Shown in pieces: positions 35,994-45,189 of a stretch of DNA of 64,000 nt (positions are counted from its first letter, which is position 1; each line of letters begins with the position of its first letter). The notes beneath the pieces are model-generated. The model saw only the letters and a list, made by a program, of their open reading frames with translations, did no database searches and was not told the origin of the DNA. The position numbers were made by a program, and so were the translations under genes. Source of the stretch: Nonomuraea turcica (GTDB lineage Bacteria; Actinomycetota; Actinomycetes; Streptosporangiales; Streptosporangiaceae); the NCBI RefSeq assembly GCF_030718205.1, contig NZ_JAUZQF010000008.1, positions 248,001-312,000 of the forward strand, written 5' to 3'.

Positions 35994-38027
35994 CTAGTCG
36001 CGGTCGTTGCCCACCGTGGTCTTCTGGACCTGGAGGAGGAACTCCGCGTTGGACTTGGTGTCCTTCATCCGCTCCAGGAGCAGCTCAAGAGCCTGCTGCA
36101 TGTCCAGCGCGTGCAGCACGCGCCGCAGCTTCCAGACGACCTGGAGCTCTTCCCTGACCATGAGGATCTCTTCCTTACGGGTGCCGGACGCGTCCACGTC
36201 CACCGCCGGGAAGATCCGCTTGTCAGCCAGGGACCGGTTGAGCTTGAGCTCCATGTTGCCGGTGCCCTTGAACTCCTCGAAGATGACCTCGTCCATCTTG
36301 GACCCGGTCTCGACCAGGGCCGTGGCGAGGATCGTCAGCGAGCCGCCGTTTTCGATGTTGCGGGCGGCGCCGAAGAAGCGCTTGGGCGGGTAGAGCGCCG
36401 TGGAGTCGACACCACCCGACAGGATGCGACCGGACGCCGGGGCCGCCAGGTTGTAGGCGCGGCCGAGGCGGGTGATCGAGTCGAGCAGGACGACCACGTC
36501 GTGGCCCAGCTCCACCAGGCGCTTGGCCCGCTCGATGGCGAGCTCGGCGACCGTGGTGTGGTCTTCGGCGGGACGGTCGAAGGTCGAGTGGATGACCTCG
36601 CCCTTGACCGACCGCTGCATGTCGGTGACCTCTTCAGGCCGCTCGTCCACGAGCACGACCATCAGGTGGCACTCGGGGTTGTTGCGGGTGATCGCGTTGG
36701 CGATGGCCTGCAGCACCATCGTCTTACCGGCCTTGGGCGGCGAGACGATGAGGCCACGCTGGCCCTTGCCGATCGGCGACACGAGGTCGATGATCCGCGT
36801 GGTCAGGATGTTGTGCTCGGTCTCCAGGCGCAGGCGTTCCTGCGGGTAGAGCGGCGTCAGCTTGTTGAAGTCCGGCCGGTTGCGGGCCTGCTCCGGGTCC
36901 ATGCCGTTGACGGTGTCAAGGCGGACCAGGGCGTTGAACTTCTCGCGCCGCTCGCCGTCGCGGGGCTGCCGGACGGCGCCGGTGATGACGTCGCCCTTGC
37001 GCAGGCCGTTGCGGCGGATCTGGGCGAGCGAGACGTAAACGTCGTTACTGCCCGGCAGGTAGCCGCTGGTCCTGACGAACGCGTAGTTGTCGAGGATGTC
37101 CAGTATGCCGGCGATCGGGATGAGCACGTCGTCGTCGCTGACGACGGGCTCGCCGCTCTCGAAGCGGTCACGGCCTCGGCCGCGGTTGCGCTCCCTGAAG
37201 CGGCCCCTGCGACCGCGCCCGCCGCGCTCGTCCTCGTCGCCGCCACCGCGCTGGTCGCCACGCTGGTCGCCACGCTGGTCACTGCGCTGGTCACTGCGCT
37301 GGTCACTGCGCTGGTCGCCACGCTGGTCACTGCGCTGGTCACCACGCTGGTCACTGCGCAGGTCGCCACGCTGGTCACCGCGCTGGTCGCCACGGCCACC
37401 CGCGTCGGCGACGCGCTGGTCGCCGCGGCCGATGTTCTCCGCACGACCGCCCTCACCGCGGTCGCTGCCGGAACGCTCGCCGCGCTCACGACGCTCGCCG
37501 CGGGTACGGCGCTCCCTGCGGCTCTCGCCACGCTCGCCGCGACCTTCGCCCTGCGCGGCCTCAACGGCCTGGGGCTGCTGCTCCACGACCGGCTCGGCCG
37601 GTGCGACGACAGGTTCGGGCGCCGCGGCCACGGGCTCCGGCGCGGCCACAACGGGCTGCGGGGCGGGCTCTTCGGCGGTCTTGGCGCGGGAACGTTCCCT
37701 GCGCGCACGGGTGGGCCGCTCGGCGGCCGGGGCCGCCTCCGGCGTGGCCGCAGGCGCCTCGGCGGCGGCCGCGGGAGCCGGCGTGCCTTCTCCTGCGCCG
37801 CCACCCTGCTTCTCCTGGATGGCCGCGATGAGCTGGCTCTTCCGCATGCGCCCGGTCCCGCTGATGCCCAGCTCCGCCGCTATTTTCTGCAGCTCGGGCA
37901 GCACCTTGGCGGACAGGCCGGTGCCGGAGCGACGCGCACGCGGCTTGGCCGGAGCGCGAGTGGGGGTGTCGCCGGACGCCGGCTCTGCGCCTGATGCGTC
38001 GGAGAGGAGTTCGGTGGTGTCGCTCAA
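35994..38027 (-). CDS. rho: Transcription termination factor Rho
   Basis: 677 residues from TTG 38027 with GGAAGGA nine bases upstream. Order: Rho_N helix-extended-loop-helix (residues about 37-75, ELQKIAAELGISG and KSQLIAAIQE), a 200-residue Ala/Pro then Arg/Asp/Gln/Gly-rich insert typical of actinobacterial Rho, the RNA-binding cold-shock domain (GILDILDNYAFVRTSGYLPG), and the RecA-type ATPase with Walker A SPPKAGKTMV near residue 430, Walker B VVVLLDSITRLGRAYN, and the Q/R loops. The insert contains twelve 4-residue units from a 12-bp DNA repeat. Such inserts bind RNA and change termination preference in other actinobacteria. Confidence 0.97.
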   Translation of the reverse strand: MSDTTELLSDASGAEPASGDTPTRAPAKPRARRSGTGLSAKVLPELQKIAAELGISGTGRMRKSQLIAAIQEKQGGGAGEGTPAPAAAAEAPAATPEAAPAAERPTRARRERSRAKTAEEPAPQPVVAAPEPVAAAPEPVVAPAEPVVEQQPQAVEAAQGEGRGERGESRRERRTRGERRERGERSGSDRGEGGRAENIGRGDQRVADAGGRGDQRGDQRGDLRSDQRGDQRSDQRGDQRSDQRSDQRSDQRGDQRGDQRGGGDEDERGGRGRRGRFRERNRGRGRDRFESGEPVVSDDDVLIPIAGILDILDNYAFVRTSGYLPGSNDVYVSLAQIRRNGLRKGDVITGAVRQPRDGERREKFNALVRLDTVNGMDPEQARNRPDFNKLTPLYPQERLRLETEHNILTTRIIDLVSPIGKGQRGLIVSPPKAGKTMVLQAIANAITRNNPECHLMVVLVDERPEEVTDMQRSVKGEVIHSTFDRPAEDHTTVAELAIERAKRLVELGHDVVVLLDSITRLGRAYNLAAPASGRILSGGVDSTALYPPKRFFGAARNIENGGSLTILATALVETGSKMDEVIFEEFKGTGNMELKLNRSLADKRIFPAVDVDASGTRKEEILMVREELQVVWKLRRVLHALDMQQALELLLERMKDTKSNAEFLLQVQKTTVGNDRD
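37248..37395. repeat. 12-bp tandem repeats encoding DQR(G/S) in rho
   Basis: Twelve units of a 12-bp sequence, with one DLRS variant, encode the Arg/Gln/Asp tract between the N-domain and the RNA-binding domain. Frame-preserving, so length may vary between strains. Confidence 0.88.
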
Positions 38028-38484
38028 CTAAAAGGTCCTTCCCAGGGGTCGGGCGCCGGTTTTGTTCTGCCGGGCGTCCCGGAGGTGCTTGCGATCCGGC
38101 GGGACAGACCGGGTCGGGGTGCACTTTGCGATCTTCGGCTGTCGCTGGAGACGGCCGCCACTCTTGGGGAGGGGCTGGTCCACGCCGCCAATGGGCCGTG
38201 GCGCGTGGCTGACACCCCCCAGATTGCTGTCGCCAACCAGATGTCGATGTGAATCGAACGCGCAGATCCCCGTCGTCGCCGCCTCGTTCAAGGCCAACCG
38301 GGTGTGGGCCAACCGGAGGCTATTGATTTCGGGGAGACAGCCGCGCCGCCCACGCCTCGCGACGTGAAGCGAGATGCAGCGATGTGTGGCTGACAAGCAC
38401 GCACCCACCAAGGGGGCATCTGGTGCGGCTACCAGCCTAACATCACCAGCGCACACGGCTATTCCCTGAAGGTCTAAAGAGGCA
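38028..38484 (-). other. 457-bp region upstream of rho (probable long 5' leader)
   Basis: No gene is supported here: short open frames on both strands lack start signals and family resemblance. The region runs from the thrB stop to the rho start. Near its upstream end, minus-strand TAGGCT could be a -10 box. Long leaders are where rho is autoregulated in other bacteria; the sequence alone does not prove this. Confidence 0.5.
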
Positions 38485-39390
38485 TCAGCGTGTCTCGGGG
38501 AACTGAACGTTCGCACCAACCGGGTCGACGTCCATTAGCTGGATGTGCCAGTCATTACCCACTTCTGGCGCGATCAAATCCTGCGTATCCGATGTCGAAA
38601 ACGCAAGAACCGTGGGACCCGCTCCCGAAACGACCGCGGGCACGCCCACTGCACGGAGACGTTCTACCAGATCGGCGCTCGCCTGCATCGCAGGCGCGCG
38701 GTAATGCTGATGGAGTCGATCTTCTGTGGCGGCGAGCAAGAGCCCTCGCTCCGGACGCTGGGTCAGCGCGGCTATCAGCAACGCGGCCCTGCCGGCGTTG
38801 AAGGAGGCGTCCTTGTGGGGCACGTCCTTCGGCAGCAACCCCCGCGCGGTCTCCGTGGCCAGCCGCGCCGACGGAATCAGGGCGACAGGGCGGATCAGCT
38901 CGTCGGGAGTTAGTTTCACCATACGTGGTGACCCGGTGTGGTCAAACCATGCCACGGTCAATCCGCCGGCCAGGCACGGCGCCACGTTGTCCGGGTGCCC
39001 CTCGATCTCGGTGGCCAGCGCGAACACCTCGTCGTCGGGAAATTCGGCCCCGGACAGCGCGCGGGCGGCCAGGATCCCGGCGCAGACGGCCGCGGAGGAC
39101 GAGCCCAGTCCCCGGGCGTGCGGGATGCTGTTGCGGCAGCGCAGGCGGATGCCCTCCGGCTGCGCGACCCCCATGCGGGCGAACGTCTCGCGCATCGTCT
39201 TGACGATCAGGTGCCCCTCGCCGAGATCGACCTCCCCCGCGCCCTCGCCCTCCACGGCGACGTGCACGCCGGGCTCGTCGGTGAGTGCCGCCTCGATCTC
39301 GTCGTACAGGCTCAGCGCCAGGCCGAGCGCGTCGAATCCCGGGCCCAGGTTCGCCGAGGTCGCGGGCACGCGGATGTCAACGGTCCTCAT
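38485..39390 (-). CDS. thrB: Homoserine kinase
   Basis: 301 residues. Phosphorylates homoserine in threonine synthesis. GHMP-kinase motifs: PATSANLGPGFDALGL, the ATP loop PHARGLGSSSAAVCAG, and C-terminal VVSGAGPTVLAF. Complete. Begins 24 bp after thrC; last gene of the threonine part before rho. Confidence 0.96.
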   Translation of the reverse strand: MRTVDIRVPATSANLGPGFDALGLALSLYDEIEAALTDEPGVHVAVEGEGAGEVDLGEGHLIVKTMRETFARMGVAQPEGIRLRCRNSIPHARGLGSSSAAVCAGILAARALSGAEFPDDEVFALATEIEGHPDNVAPCLAGGLTVAWFDHTGSPRMVKLTPDELIRPVALIPSARLATETARGLLPKDVPHKDASFNAGRAALLIAALTQRPERGLLLAATEDRLHQHYRAPAMQASADLVERLRAVGVPAVVSGAGPTVLAFSTSDTQDLIAPEVGNDWHIQLMDVDPVGANVQFPETR

Positions 39391-39414
39391 TCACGCATCT
39401 CCCTGTCAGCCCCG

Positions 39415-40473
39415 TCAGGCGAGGTTGAGCGCCGCCGCGGCGGCGTGGACGTCGATGGGGATGACCACCGGTGCCGGCGCCCCCGAGATGGCCCAGTCCG
39501 GGTCCTTGAGCCCGTTGCCGGTGACCGTGCACACGATGCGCTGCCCCGGCTCGACCAGCCCCTGCGCGTGCGCCTGCAGGAGGCCCGCGACGCTGGCCGC
39601 CGAGGCCAGCTCCACGAACACGCCCTCCTCCTGCGCGAGCAGCTTGTACGCCGCCGCGATCTGCCGGTCGGTCACCGACTGGATCGCCCCGCCGGACTCG
39701 TCGCGGGCCGCCGTGGCGAGCCCCCAGGACGCCGGGTTGCCGATGCGGATCGCGGTGGCGATCGTGTGCGGGTGCAACACCGGCGCGCCCTCGACGATCG
39801 GCGCCGCACCGCTGGCCTGGAACCCGAACATGCGCGGCCGCTTGGTCGCCACGCCGTCGGCGAAATATTCCTGGTAGCCCATCCAGTAGGCGGAGATGTT
39901 GCCCGCGTTGCCCACGGGGATGCAGTGGATGTCAGGGGCGTCGCCCAAGGTGTCCACGATCTCGAACGCGGCCGTCTTCTGTCCCTGCAGCCGGAACGGG
40001 TTGACCGAGTTGACCAGCGCGATCGGATAGCTCGAGGACAACTTGCGGGTCATCTCCAGGCAGTCATCGAACGACCCCTCGACCTGCAGCAGCGTGGCGC
40101 CGTGCACGAGCGCCTGGGCCAGCTTGCCCATGGCGATCTTCCCCCGGGGCACCAGAACGGCGCACGTCAGCCCTGCGCGAACGGCATAGGCCGCGGCCGA
40201 GGCCGACGTGTTGCCGGTCGAGGCGCAGATGACCGCCTTGGCTCCCTCTTCGACCGCTTTGCTGATGGCCATGGTCATGCCACGGTCCTTGAAGCTGCCG
40301 GTCGGGTTGGCCCCCTCGACCTTCAGGTAGACGTCGCACCCCGTCAGCGCCGACACGCGGTGCGCGGGCACCAGCGGCGTGCCGCCCTCAAGCAGCGTGA
40401 TGACAGGCGTCTTCGGCGTGACGGGAAGACGTTCGCGGTATTCCTCGATGAGGCCACGCCACGACCTGCTCAT
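39415..40473 (-). CDS. thrC: Threonine synthase
   Basis: 352 residues from ATG 40473 with AGGGAG eight bases upstream. PLP enzyme making threonine from O-phosphohomoserine. PLP lysine in NPTGSFKDRGMTMA; phosphate-binding loops CASTGNTSASAAAYA and PVGNAGNISAYW. The short, actinobacterial-type enzyme. Normally follows hom directly; here hom is 10.9 kb away beyond the glycosyltransferase genes. Confidence 0.96.
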   Translation of the reverse strand: MSRSWRGLIEEYRERLPVTPKTPVITLLEGGTPLVPAHRVSALTGCDVYLKVEGANPTGSFKDRGMTMAISKAVEEGAKAVICASTGNTSASAAAYAVRAGLTCAVLVPRGKIAMGKLAQALVHGATLLQVEGSFDDCLEMTRKLSSSYPIALVNSVNPFRLQGQKTAAFEIVDTLGDAPDIHCIPVGNAGNISAYWMGYQEYFADGVATKRPRMFGFQASGAAPIVEGAPVLHPHTIATAIRIGNPASWGLATAARDESGGAIQSVTDRQIAAAYKLLAQEEGVFVELASAASVAGLLQAHAQGLVEPGQRIVCTVTGNGLKDPDWAISGAPAPVVIPIDVHAAAAALNLA

Positions 40474-40632
40474 TGATGACTCCCTACCTGCGGTGTTGGG
40501 CACCGAGTGTACGGGGTGCCGGCGGCCGGCACGGATCCGCGTCCACCGGTCGGACGTACCGGTTAGACAGGGCCACTATTCAGGACATTCTCAGTATCTC
40601 CCGATAAGGTGCTAGCCCAGGGGGTCACCATC

Positions 40633-42105
40633 ATGAACGCGCGTCCTGCTCTGAGGCAGAACGACTATTCACCGCTGGCAACGCCGCCGCTCGGCGCCTG
40701 GTCGCCCGCCCTTTCCGTGAGCGTGGTGATACCCGCGCACGGCGGGCAGGACAAGCTCGACCTGGTGCTGGCCGCGCTGGCGGCGCAGACGTACCCGGAC
40801 CACCTGATGGAGGTCCTCGTCGTCGACGACGGCAGCCGGCCACCTATTCGGCTGCCCGAAATCCGGCCGGTCAACACCCGCATCGTTCCCGTACGGGACG
40901 GCTGGGGCATCTCCAGCGCCGTCAACACCGGCGCCAACGCCGCCGACGGCGAGATCATCCAGCGGCTCGACTCCGACATGGTGGCCTGCCGCGAGCACAT
41001 CGAGGCCCTGGCCCGCTGGCACCACGTGACGGACTACCTGGTCTCGATCGGTATGAAGAGGTTCGTGGAGATGCCGCCGGTCACGCCGGAGGAGGTCTTC
41101 CAGGCAGGACACCTGGGAGAGCTGTTCGACCTGGACGGGGCCGCGCCCAGCTCCACCGAGGCGACGATCGCCAAGACTGACGGGCTGCGCAAGAGCCGCA
41201 ATCCGTACCACGTGTGCACGGGGCCCACGCTCGCGCTTCCCCGGGAGGTCTTCCACGCCGTGGGCGGGCTCGACCCGACCGTGCTGCGGGGCGGGGACAC
41301 CGAGTTCGCCTACCGGCTGGCCATGCACGGCGTCGTGTTCGTACCCGACCTGGACGCGCAGGCCGTGCACCTGGGGCTGCCCGCGCAGCACCGTGACCGG
41401 GAGCGGGCCGTCCGGGCCGTGGAGCCGTATCTGGCGCACCGGATCCCGCTGCGCAGGGACCTGCGCAAGGATCGGGGGCGGCGGTGGCTGGTGCCGTACG
41501 TGGAGATCGTGCTCGACGTCACCGACACCTCCGAGTCCGTGGTGCGGCAGGCGGTGGCGGCGGCGCTGGACGGCAAGCTCCAGGACGTCGTGGTGACGCT
41601 GGTGGGGCCCTGGTCGCGGCTGGAGTCCGGGCGGCGGTCGGTGTTGTCGGATCCATGCTTCGAGCTGCGGCTGATGCGTGACCTGTTCGCGCACGACGAA
41701 CGCATCCGCCTGATCGACGAGGCCGCCCCCACGCCTGCGCCGACGCCGTTCCGCTATCGCGGGCCGGTGGAGGTGCCGCTGCACAAGGCGACGCTGGAGC
41801 GCATGATCGAGTCGGTCCAGAAGGATCTCGCGGGCGTCCTGATCGTGGATCTCCCCGAGGGGCGGACCGCGCGTCTGGAGCGTACGTCGGCGTTGGGCCG
41901 CGCCCTGTTGCTCGCCGGCCCTGGCGCCGATCTGGACGCCGTCATCGACACCACCCATGGGGTGCGCCATGAGCCCCCGGACCGCTACTGGCCCGCGCCC
42001 AAGCAGCCGGACCCGGTCACCATCCCGGCCCCGATGGCGGTGTCCGCGGAACCGGCGGAAAAGACCCTCCTGCGCCGCCTGAAGTCAGCCCTCCGCCCCA
42101 ACTGA
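40633..42105 (+). CDS. Family 2 glycosyltransferase with degenerate second GT-A-like domain (paralogue A)
   Basis: 490 residues from ATG 40633 (CAGGGGG upstream). N-terminal marker RQNDYSPLATPPLGAW, then GT2 core SVSVVIPAHGGQDKLDLVL, VVDDGS, metal site RLDSDMV near residue 114, and GGDTEFAYRL in place of the usual ED acid/base pair (Glu replaced by Gly). The second half (YVEIVLDVTDTSESVV, VTLVGPW, ELRLMRDLFAHDERIRLI) mimics a GT-A Rossmann half but lacks DxD. Unlike its paralogues it has no long coiled-coil tail. Acceptor and sugar unknown. Diverges from thrC. Confidence 0.85.
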   Translation: MNARPALRQNDYSPLATPPLGAWSPALSVSVVIPAHGGQDKLDLVLAALAAQTYPDHLMEVLVVDDGSRPPIRLPEIRPVNTRIVPVRDGWGISSAVNTGANAADGEIIQRLDSDMVACREHIEALARWHHVTDYLVSIGMKRFVEMPPVTPEEVFQAGHLGELFDLDGAAPSSTEATIAKTDGLRKSRNPYHVCTGPTLALPREVFHAVGGLDPTVLRGGDTEFAYRLAMHGVVFVPDLDAQAVHLGLPAQHRDRERAVRAVEPYLAHRIPLRRDLRKDRGRRWLVPYVEIVLDVTDTSESVVRQAVAAALDGKLQDVVVTLVGPWSRLESGRRSVLSDPCFELRLMRDLFAHDERIRLIDEAAPTPAPTPFRYRGPVEVPLHKATLERMIESVQKDLAGVLIVDLPEGRTARLERTSALGRALLLAGPGADLDAVIDTTHGVRHEPPDRYWPAPKQPDPVTIPAPMAVSAEPAEKTLLRRLKSALRPN

Positions 42106-42129
42106 CCCCCCCCCACGCCCACCGGCGGG

Positions 42130-43830
42130 TCAGGTGCGAAGGCGTCTGCCCAAGGTGCGTTTCATCGTGGAGACCAGGCCGCGCAGGCTTTTCTGGGTGC
42201 GGGTGACGGCGGAGAGCTGGCGGCGCAGTGCGCCGACCTCGCGGCGAAGCTCCACGGCCGTCTTGCGCCAGCGCCCGGCTTCCTCCCTCCACTTGGCCAC
42301 CTGCTCGCGCAGCCGCTCGGCCTCTTTGGCCAGCCGGGCGGCCTCCGCGGCCAGCCGGGCGGCGTCGGCCTGAGCCTCCACCCGGGCCCGGTACGCGCTC
42401 CGCCGCCCGAGCGGCGAGGCCGCCTCGGTGGTGAACCCGTACGTCTCGGCCTCGACCCAGGCCACGCCGGACACCGCGTCCACCACGTCGTCCAGGTCCT
42501 CCCCCGGCTCGGCCACGATGCGGGCCCTGGCGAAGGCGGACAGACGTTCCAGGCGGACCGCGACGACGCCTTGGGACGACTCGTCGAGCAGCACGTTCAC
42601 CAGGCCGAGGCCTTCGTCGCGGGCGAGGTCGAGCAGGCGCGCCAGACTGTCCTCGCCGGGGATCCAGCCGGCCGGCAGCCGCAGCACGAAAGGCACGGCG
42701 GGGTCGACGTCCTCGGCGGCGGACAGGCGTACCCGGCCCTCGTGCCGGTAGTGGCCGCGGACCAGCACCAGGTCGAGGTCGGGGTCGCGGAGCGGGGCGC
42801 GGCGCTCGTGCTGGAGATCGTCCCAAGGGCCGAGGAGGAGTACGGAAATGTCAGGCGTGGTGCCGGCGAGCAGGGCGTCCACCGTCGCCCGTACCGAGTC
42901 GTAGCCTGCCGTGCCGTCCACCACGACCGTGACGTACGGGACCTTCCACTGCCGGCCGGGATGCCCCCGCAGCCAGCGGTAGGCCGGGATGCGGTCGGCC
43001 ACCAAGGCGTGGCTCACCCGGTCGATCGGCTGCTTGTCGCGCATCCGCATCGTCGGCCCGAGGTGGTAGGCGCGGGCCGACGGCTCCGGTACGAAGACCG
43101 CACCCGCCTGACTCAGCCGGTAGCCCATCTCGGTGTCCTGGCCGAGGATCAGCTCCTCGTCCATCGGCCCCGCCGCCGCGACCAGCCGGGCGTTGACCGA
43201 GGTCGCGCCGCCCACATGCAGGCTGAACGGGCGCTGCGGGTTGTCGGTGAGCCCGTTCGTGCGCTCGACGAGGTCGACGATCCAGGCGTGCGGCTCGGCG
43301 GGCTCGAAGTGCTTCTCCAGATCGTCGGGCAGCCGAGCGGGCACCTCGGCGGAGGTGAACCTGATGTAGCCGGTGACGACCACGTACGGTGCCGCGTGGT
43401 GCCAGCGCATGTGCGCCTCGATCGCGCCGGGCGTGAGCACCACGTCGGAGTCGAGCCAGTGGATCACATCCCCCGTCGCCTCCGCCAGGCCGGCGTTGCG
43501 GGCGGCGGCCCTGCCCGGCTCCGCGCAGACGATCAACCGGGTGCGGGCGGGACGGACCTCCGCCAGGCGCAGCGGCGGCGTGCTGCCGTTGTCGACGACG
43601 ATGACCTGGGTGAGCTCGGCCGGGTAGGTCTGCCTGGCCAGCCCGGCCAGCACCAGGTCGAGCTTGTCCTGCCCGCCGTAGGCCGGAATGATCACGCTGA
43701 CCGTGAGCTCAGGGATGAAGCCGTCCGGGGGCTGGAGCACGCGGTAGTCGTTGCCGCGCACCCGGGCAAGGCGTCCACGTCCCGGGCGGCTCCCGGCGGC
43801 CTGGACCTCGAGCTCGCCGGGCGTGCTCAT
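42130..43830 (-). CDS. Family 2 glycosyltransferase with degenerate second domain and coiled coil (paralogue B)
   Basis: 566 residues. Marker RGNDYRVLQPP, catalytic core LTVSVIIPAYGGQDKL, VVDNGS, HWLDSDVV near residue 125, GGATSVNARL and GQDTEMGYRL (Gln in place of Glu). The second domain shows YVTVVVDGTAGYDSVRA, VLLLGPW, and FVLRLPAGW at the position where DxD would stand. The last 90 residues are a charged coiled coil (AARLAKEAERLREQVAKW). Tail-to-tail with paralogue A (24 bp); starts 19 bp after the next minus-strand GT gene. Substrate unknown. Confidence 0.87.
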   Translation of the reverse strand: MSTPGELEVQAAGSRPGRGRLARVRGNDYRVLQPPDGFIPELTVSVIIPAYGGQDKLDLVLAGLARQTYPAELTQVIVVDNGSTPPLRLAEVRPARTRLIVCAEPGRAAARNAGLAEATGDVIHWLDSDVVLTPGAIEAHMRWHHAAPYVVVTGYIRFTSAEVPARLPDDLEKHFEPAEPHAWIVDLVERTNGLTDNPQRPFSLHVGGATSVNARLVAAAGPMDEELILGQDTEMGYRLSQAGAVFVPEPSARAYHLGPTMRMRDKQPIDRVSHALVADRIPAYRWLRGHPGRQWKVPYVTVVVDGTAGYDSVRATVDALLAGTTPDISVLLLGPWDDLQHERRAPLRDPDLDLVLVRGHYRHEGRVRLSAAEDVDPAVPFVLRLPAGWIPGEDSLARLLDLARDEGLGLVNVLLDESSQGVVAVRLERLSAFARARIVAEPGEDLDDVVDAVSGVAWVEAETYGFTTEAASPLGRRSAYRARVEAQADAARLAAEAARLAKEAERLREQVAKWREEAGRWRKTAVELRREVGALRRQLSAVTRTQKSLRGLVSTMKRTLGRRLRT

Positions 43831-43849
43831 CGAACCTCCCTGAGCGGGG

Positions 43850-44932
43850 TCACGCGGCTTCCATCAGCAGGCTCGGGCGGAAGCCGCGCCACTGGTTGGC
43901 GGCCACCTTGAGGAAGTGGGCCAGCGGTAACCGCCACGTGTGCTCGTCGCTGAGCCCTCTTCGCAGGACGTAACCCAGTCCGTGGGTGCGGTAAATACGC
44001 GTTCCCACCCGTTGAGCCGCCTTCAGGAACTCGAGATCGACAGCCCGAGAAATCCCCGGAAATCCGCCAATTTCCCGAAATTTTGCCAAAGGCACCATGA
44101 TCGTGCCTCCGGCCACGTGATCGGACCATACCTCGCTCGGATAGCTCGCTCCGCTGGCGAACGTCGTCCGCCTGATCGTGGTCCGCAGCGGTTCGAGGTA
44201 GAAGAACTCGGCCGTCGTGCCCACCACGTCGGCCCCCGCGTAGGTCAGGGCCATCAGGAGATCGGCGAGGTGCCGGGGGCCGTACCAGTCGTCGTCGTCC
44301 CACTTGACCAGGTAGTCGCCGCTCGCCAGGGCCGCCGCCCGGTTGAGCACCTCGCCGAACGGCACGGAGGCCTCCGCCTCCACCCATTTCACCGGCAGCG
44401 CGCACCTCTCGACCGCCTCGCGCACCTGCTCGAATGCCACCCCATGCAGCCCCAGCAGCACCTCGGCCGCGACGCCGCGCTGCCGCTCCATTTGCGCCAG
44501 TGCCGCGCCGACCAGGCCAGGTCGTTTGGTCGACATGACGATGCTGATCTCGGGCGCCGGGGTGGGGTGGGCTAAGCGGCGCAGGAGGACGCTGTGCTCC
44601 TCGCGCCGCAGGTCGGCCAGGCACCGCATGGAGCCGTCGGGGGCGTGGTCGAGCCAGGCCCGGTCGGTGAGGAGGTCGGCGAGATCATCGGGCACCCAGG
44701 GGACGGCACGGTCGGCCGTCAGCGGGATGCCCGCGGCGGCCAGGCGCAGCAGGCCGTCCAGCGCGAGTTCCGGCACCTCGGCCTCAGGCCACTCGATCTC
44801 CAGTCCGCGCAGCGCACGTAGGGCGGGCACGTCGGGCGGCGTGCCGTCGACCGCCCAGCCGTCGTCCGACCAGTGCAGGCGGGCCAGCCCCTTCTCCGGC
44901 GTACGCGCGAACCCGCAAGGGGTGACGGACAT
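43850..44932 (-). CDS. Glycosyltransferase of the DDDD-WYG type (paralogue C)
   Basis: 360 residues from ATG 44932 (GGAGGAG upstream; an in-frame GTG six codons earlier is less likely). Residues 1-120 form an accessory domain ending in LRREEHSVLLRR. The GT-A domain follows: EISIVMSTKRP, FGEVLNRAAALASGDYLV, and KWDDDDWYGPRHLADLL near residue 209 as metal site, then GADVVGTTAEFFYL and VAGGTIMVP. The C-terminus HTWRLPLAHFLKVAANQW is shared with the 836-residue protein. Probably an inverting family-2-like enzyme. Transcribed with paralogue B. Confidence 0.85.
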   Translation of the reverse strand: MSVTPCGFARTPEKGLARLHWSDDGWAVDGTPPDVPALRALRGLEIEWPEAEVPELALDGLLRLAAAGIPLTADRAVPWVPDDLADLLTDRAWLDHAPDGSMRCLADLRREEHSVLLRRLAHPTPAPEISIVMSTKRPGLVGAALAQMERQRGVAAEVLLGLHGVAFEQVREAVERCALPVKWVEAEASVPFGEVLNRAAALASGDYLVKWDDDDWYGPRHLADLLMALTYAGADVVGTTAEFFYLEPLRTTIRRTTFASGASYPSEVWSDHVAGGTIMVPLAKFREIGGFPGISRAVDLEFLKAAQRVGTRIYRTHGLGYVLRRGLSDEHTWRLPLAHFLKVAANQWRGFRPSLLMEAA

Positions 44933-45094
44933 CGATGGGTGCTCCTCCACGGGGATCGGTCGGCGCCTACCTTACGCCGGTTTTACTGACCAGTAGACGC
45001 AGAGGGCACATTCGGCAGGACAGCCGTCGCAGGTCTGGGGGCCGATGATTCTCAGTCTTCCTCCAGGAACTTATGGCACGGTAGTGGCCGATGT

Positions 45095-45112
45095 TTATTA
45101 AGGTGTCAATAA
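45095..45112. promoter_or_regulatory. AT-rich inverted repeat in the divergent glycosyltransferase promoter region
   Basis: TTATT, eight bases, AATAA. An unusually AT-rich patch in a GC-rich genome, lying between the divergent starts at 44932 and 45190. Could be an operator or part of a promoter. Confidence 0.35.
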
Positions 45113-45189
45113 TCCCGACATGTCCGTGACGCCTCGGATGTCCTGAGGTGCGCGCCGACAAAGGCGTGATCTACGAAAGGTATGCGCGG

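Noticed and set aside
37248..37395. Regular short repeats as a CRISPR array
   Set aside because: Unit is 12 bp with no spacers and is in frame within rho.
36111..37994. A 627-codon plus-strand frame opposite rho
   Set aside because: Antisense to rho over its full length and without any recognisable domain.
38028..38519. Short minus-strand open frames in the rho leader as a leader peptide or small gene
   Set aside because: No ribosome binding site, no family resemblance and biased composition; treated as untranslated leader.
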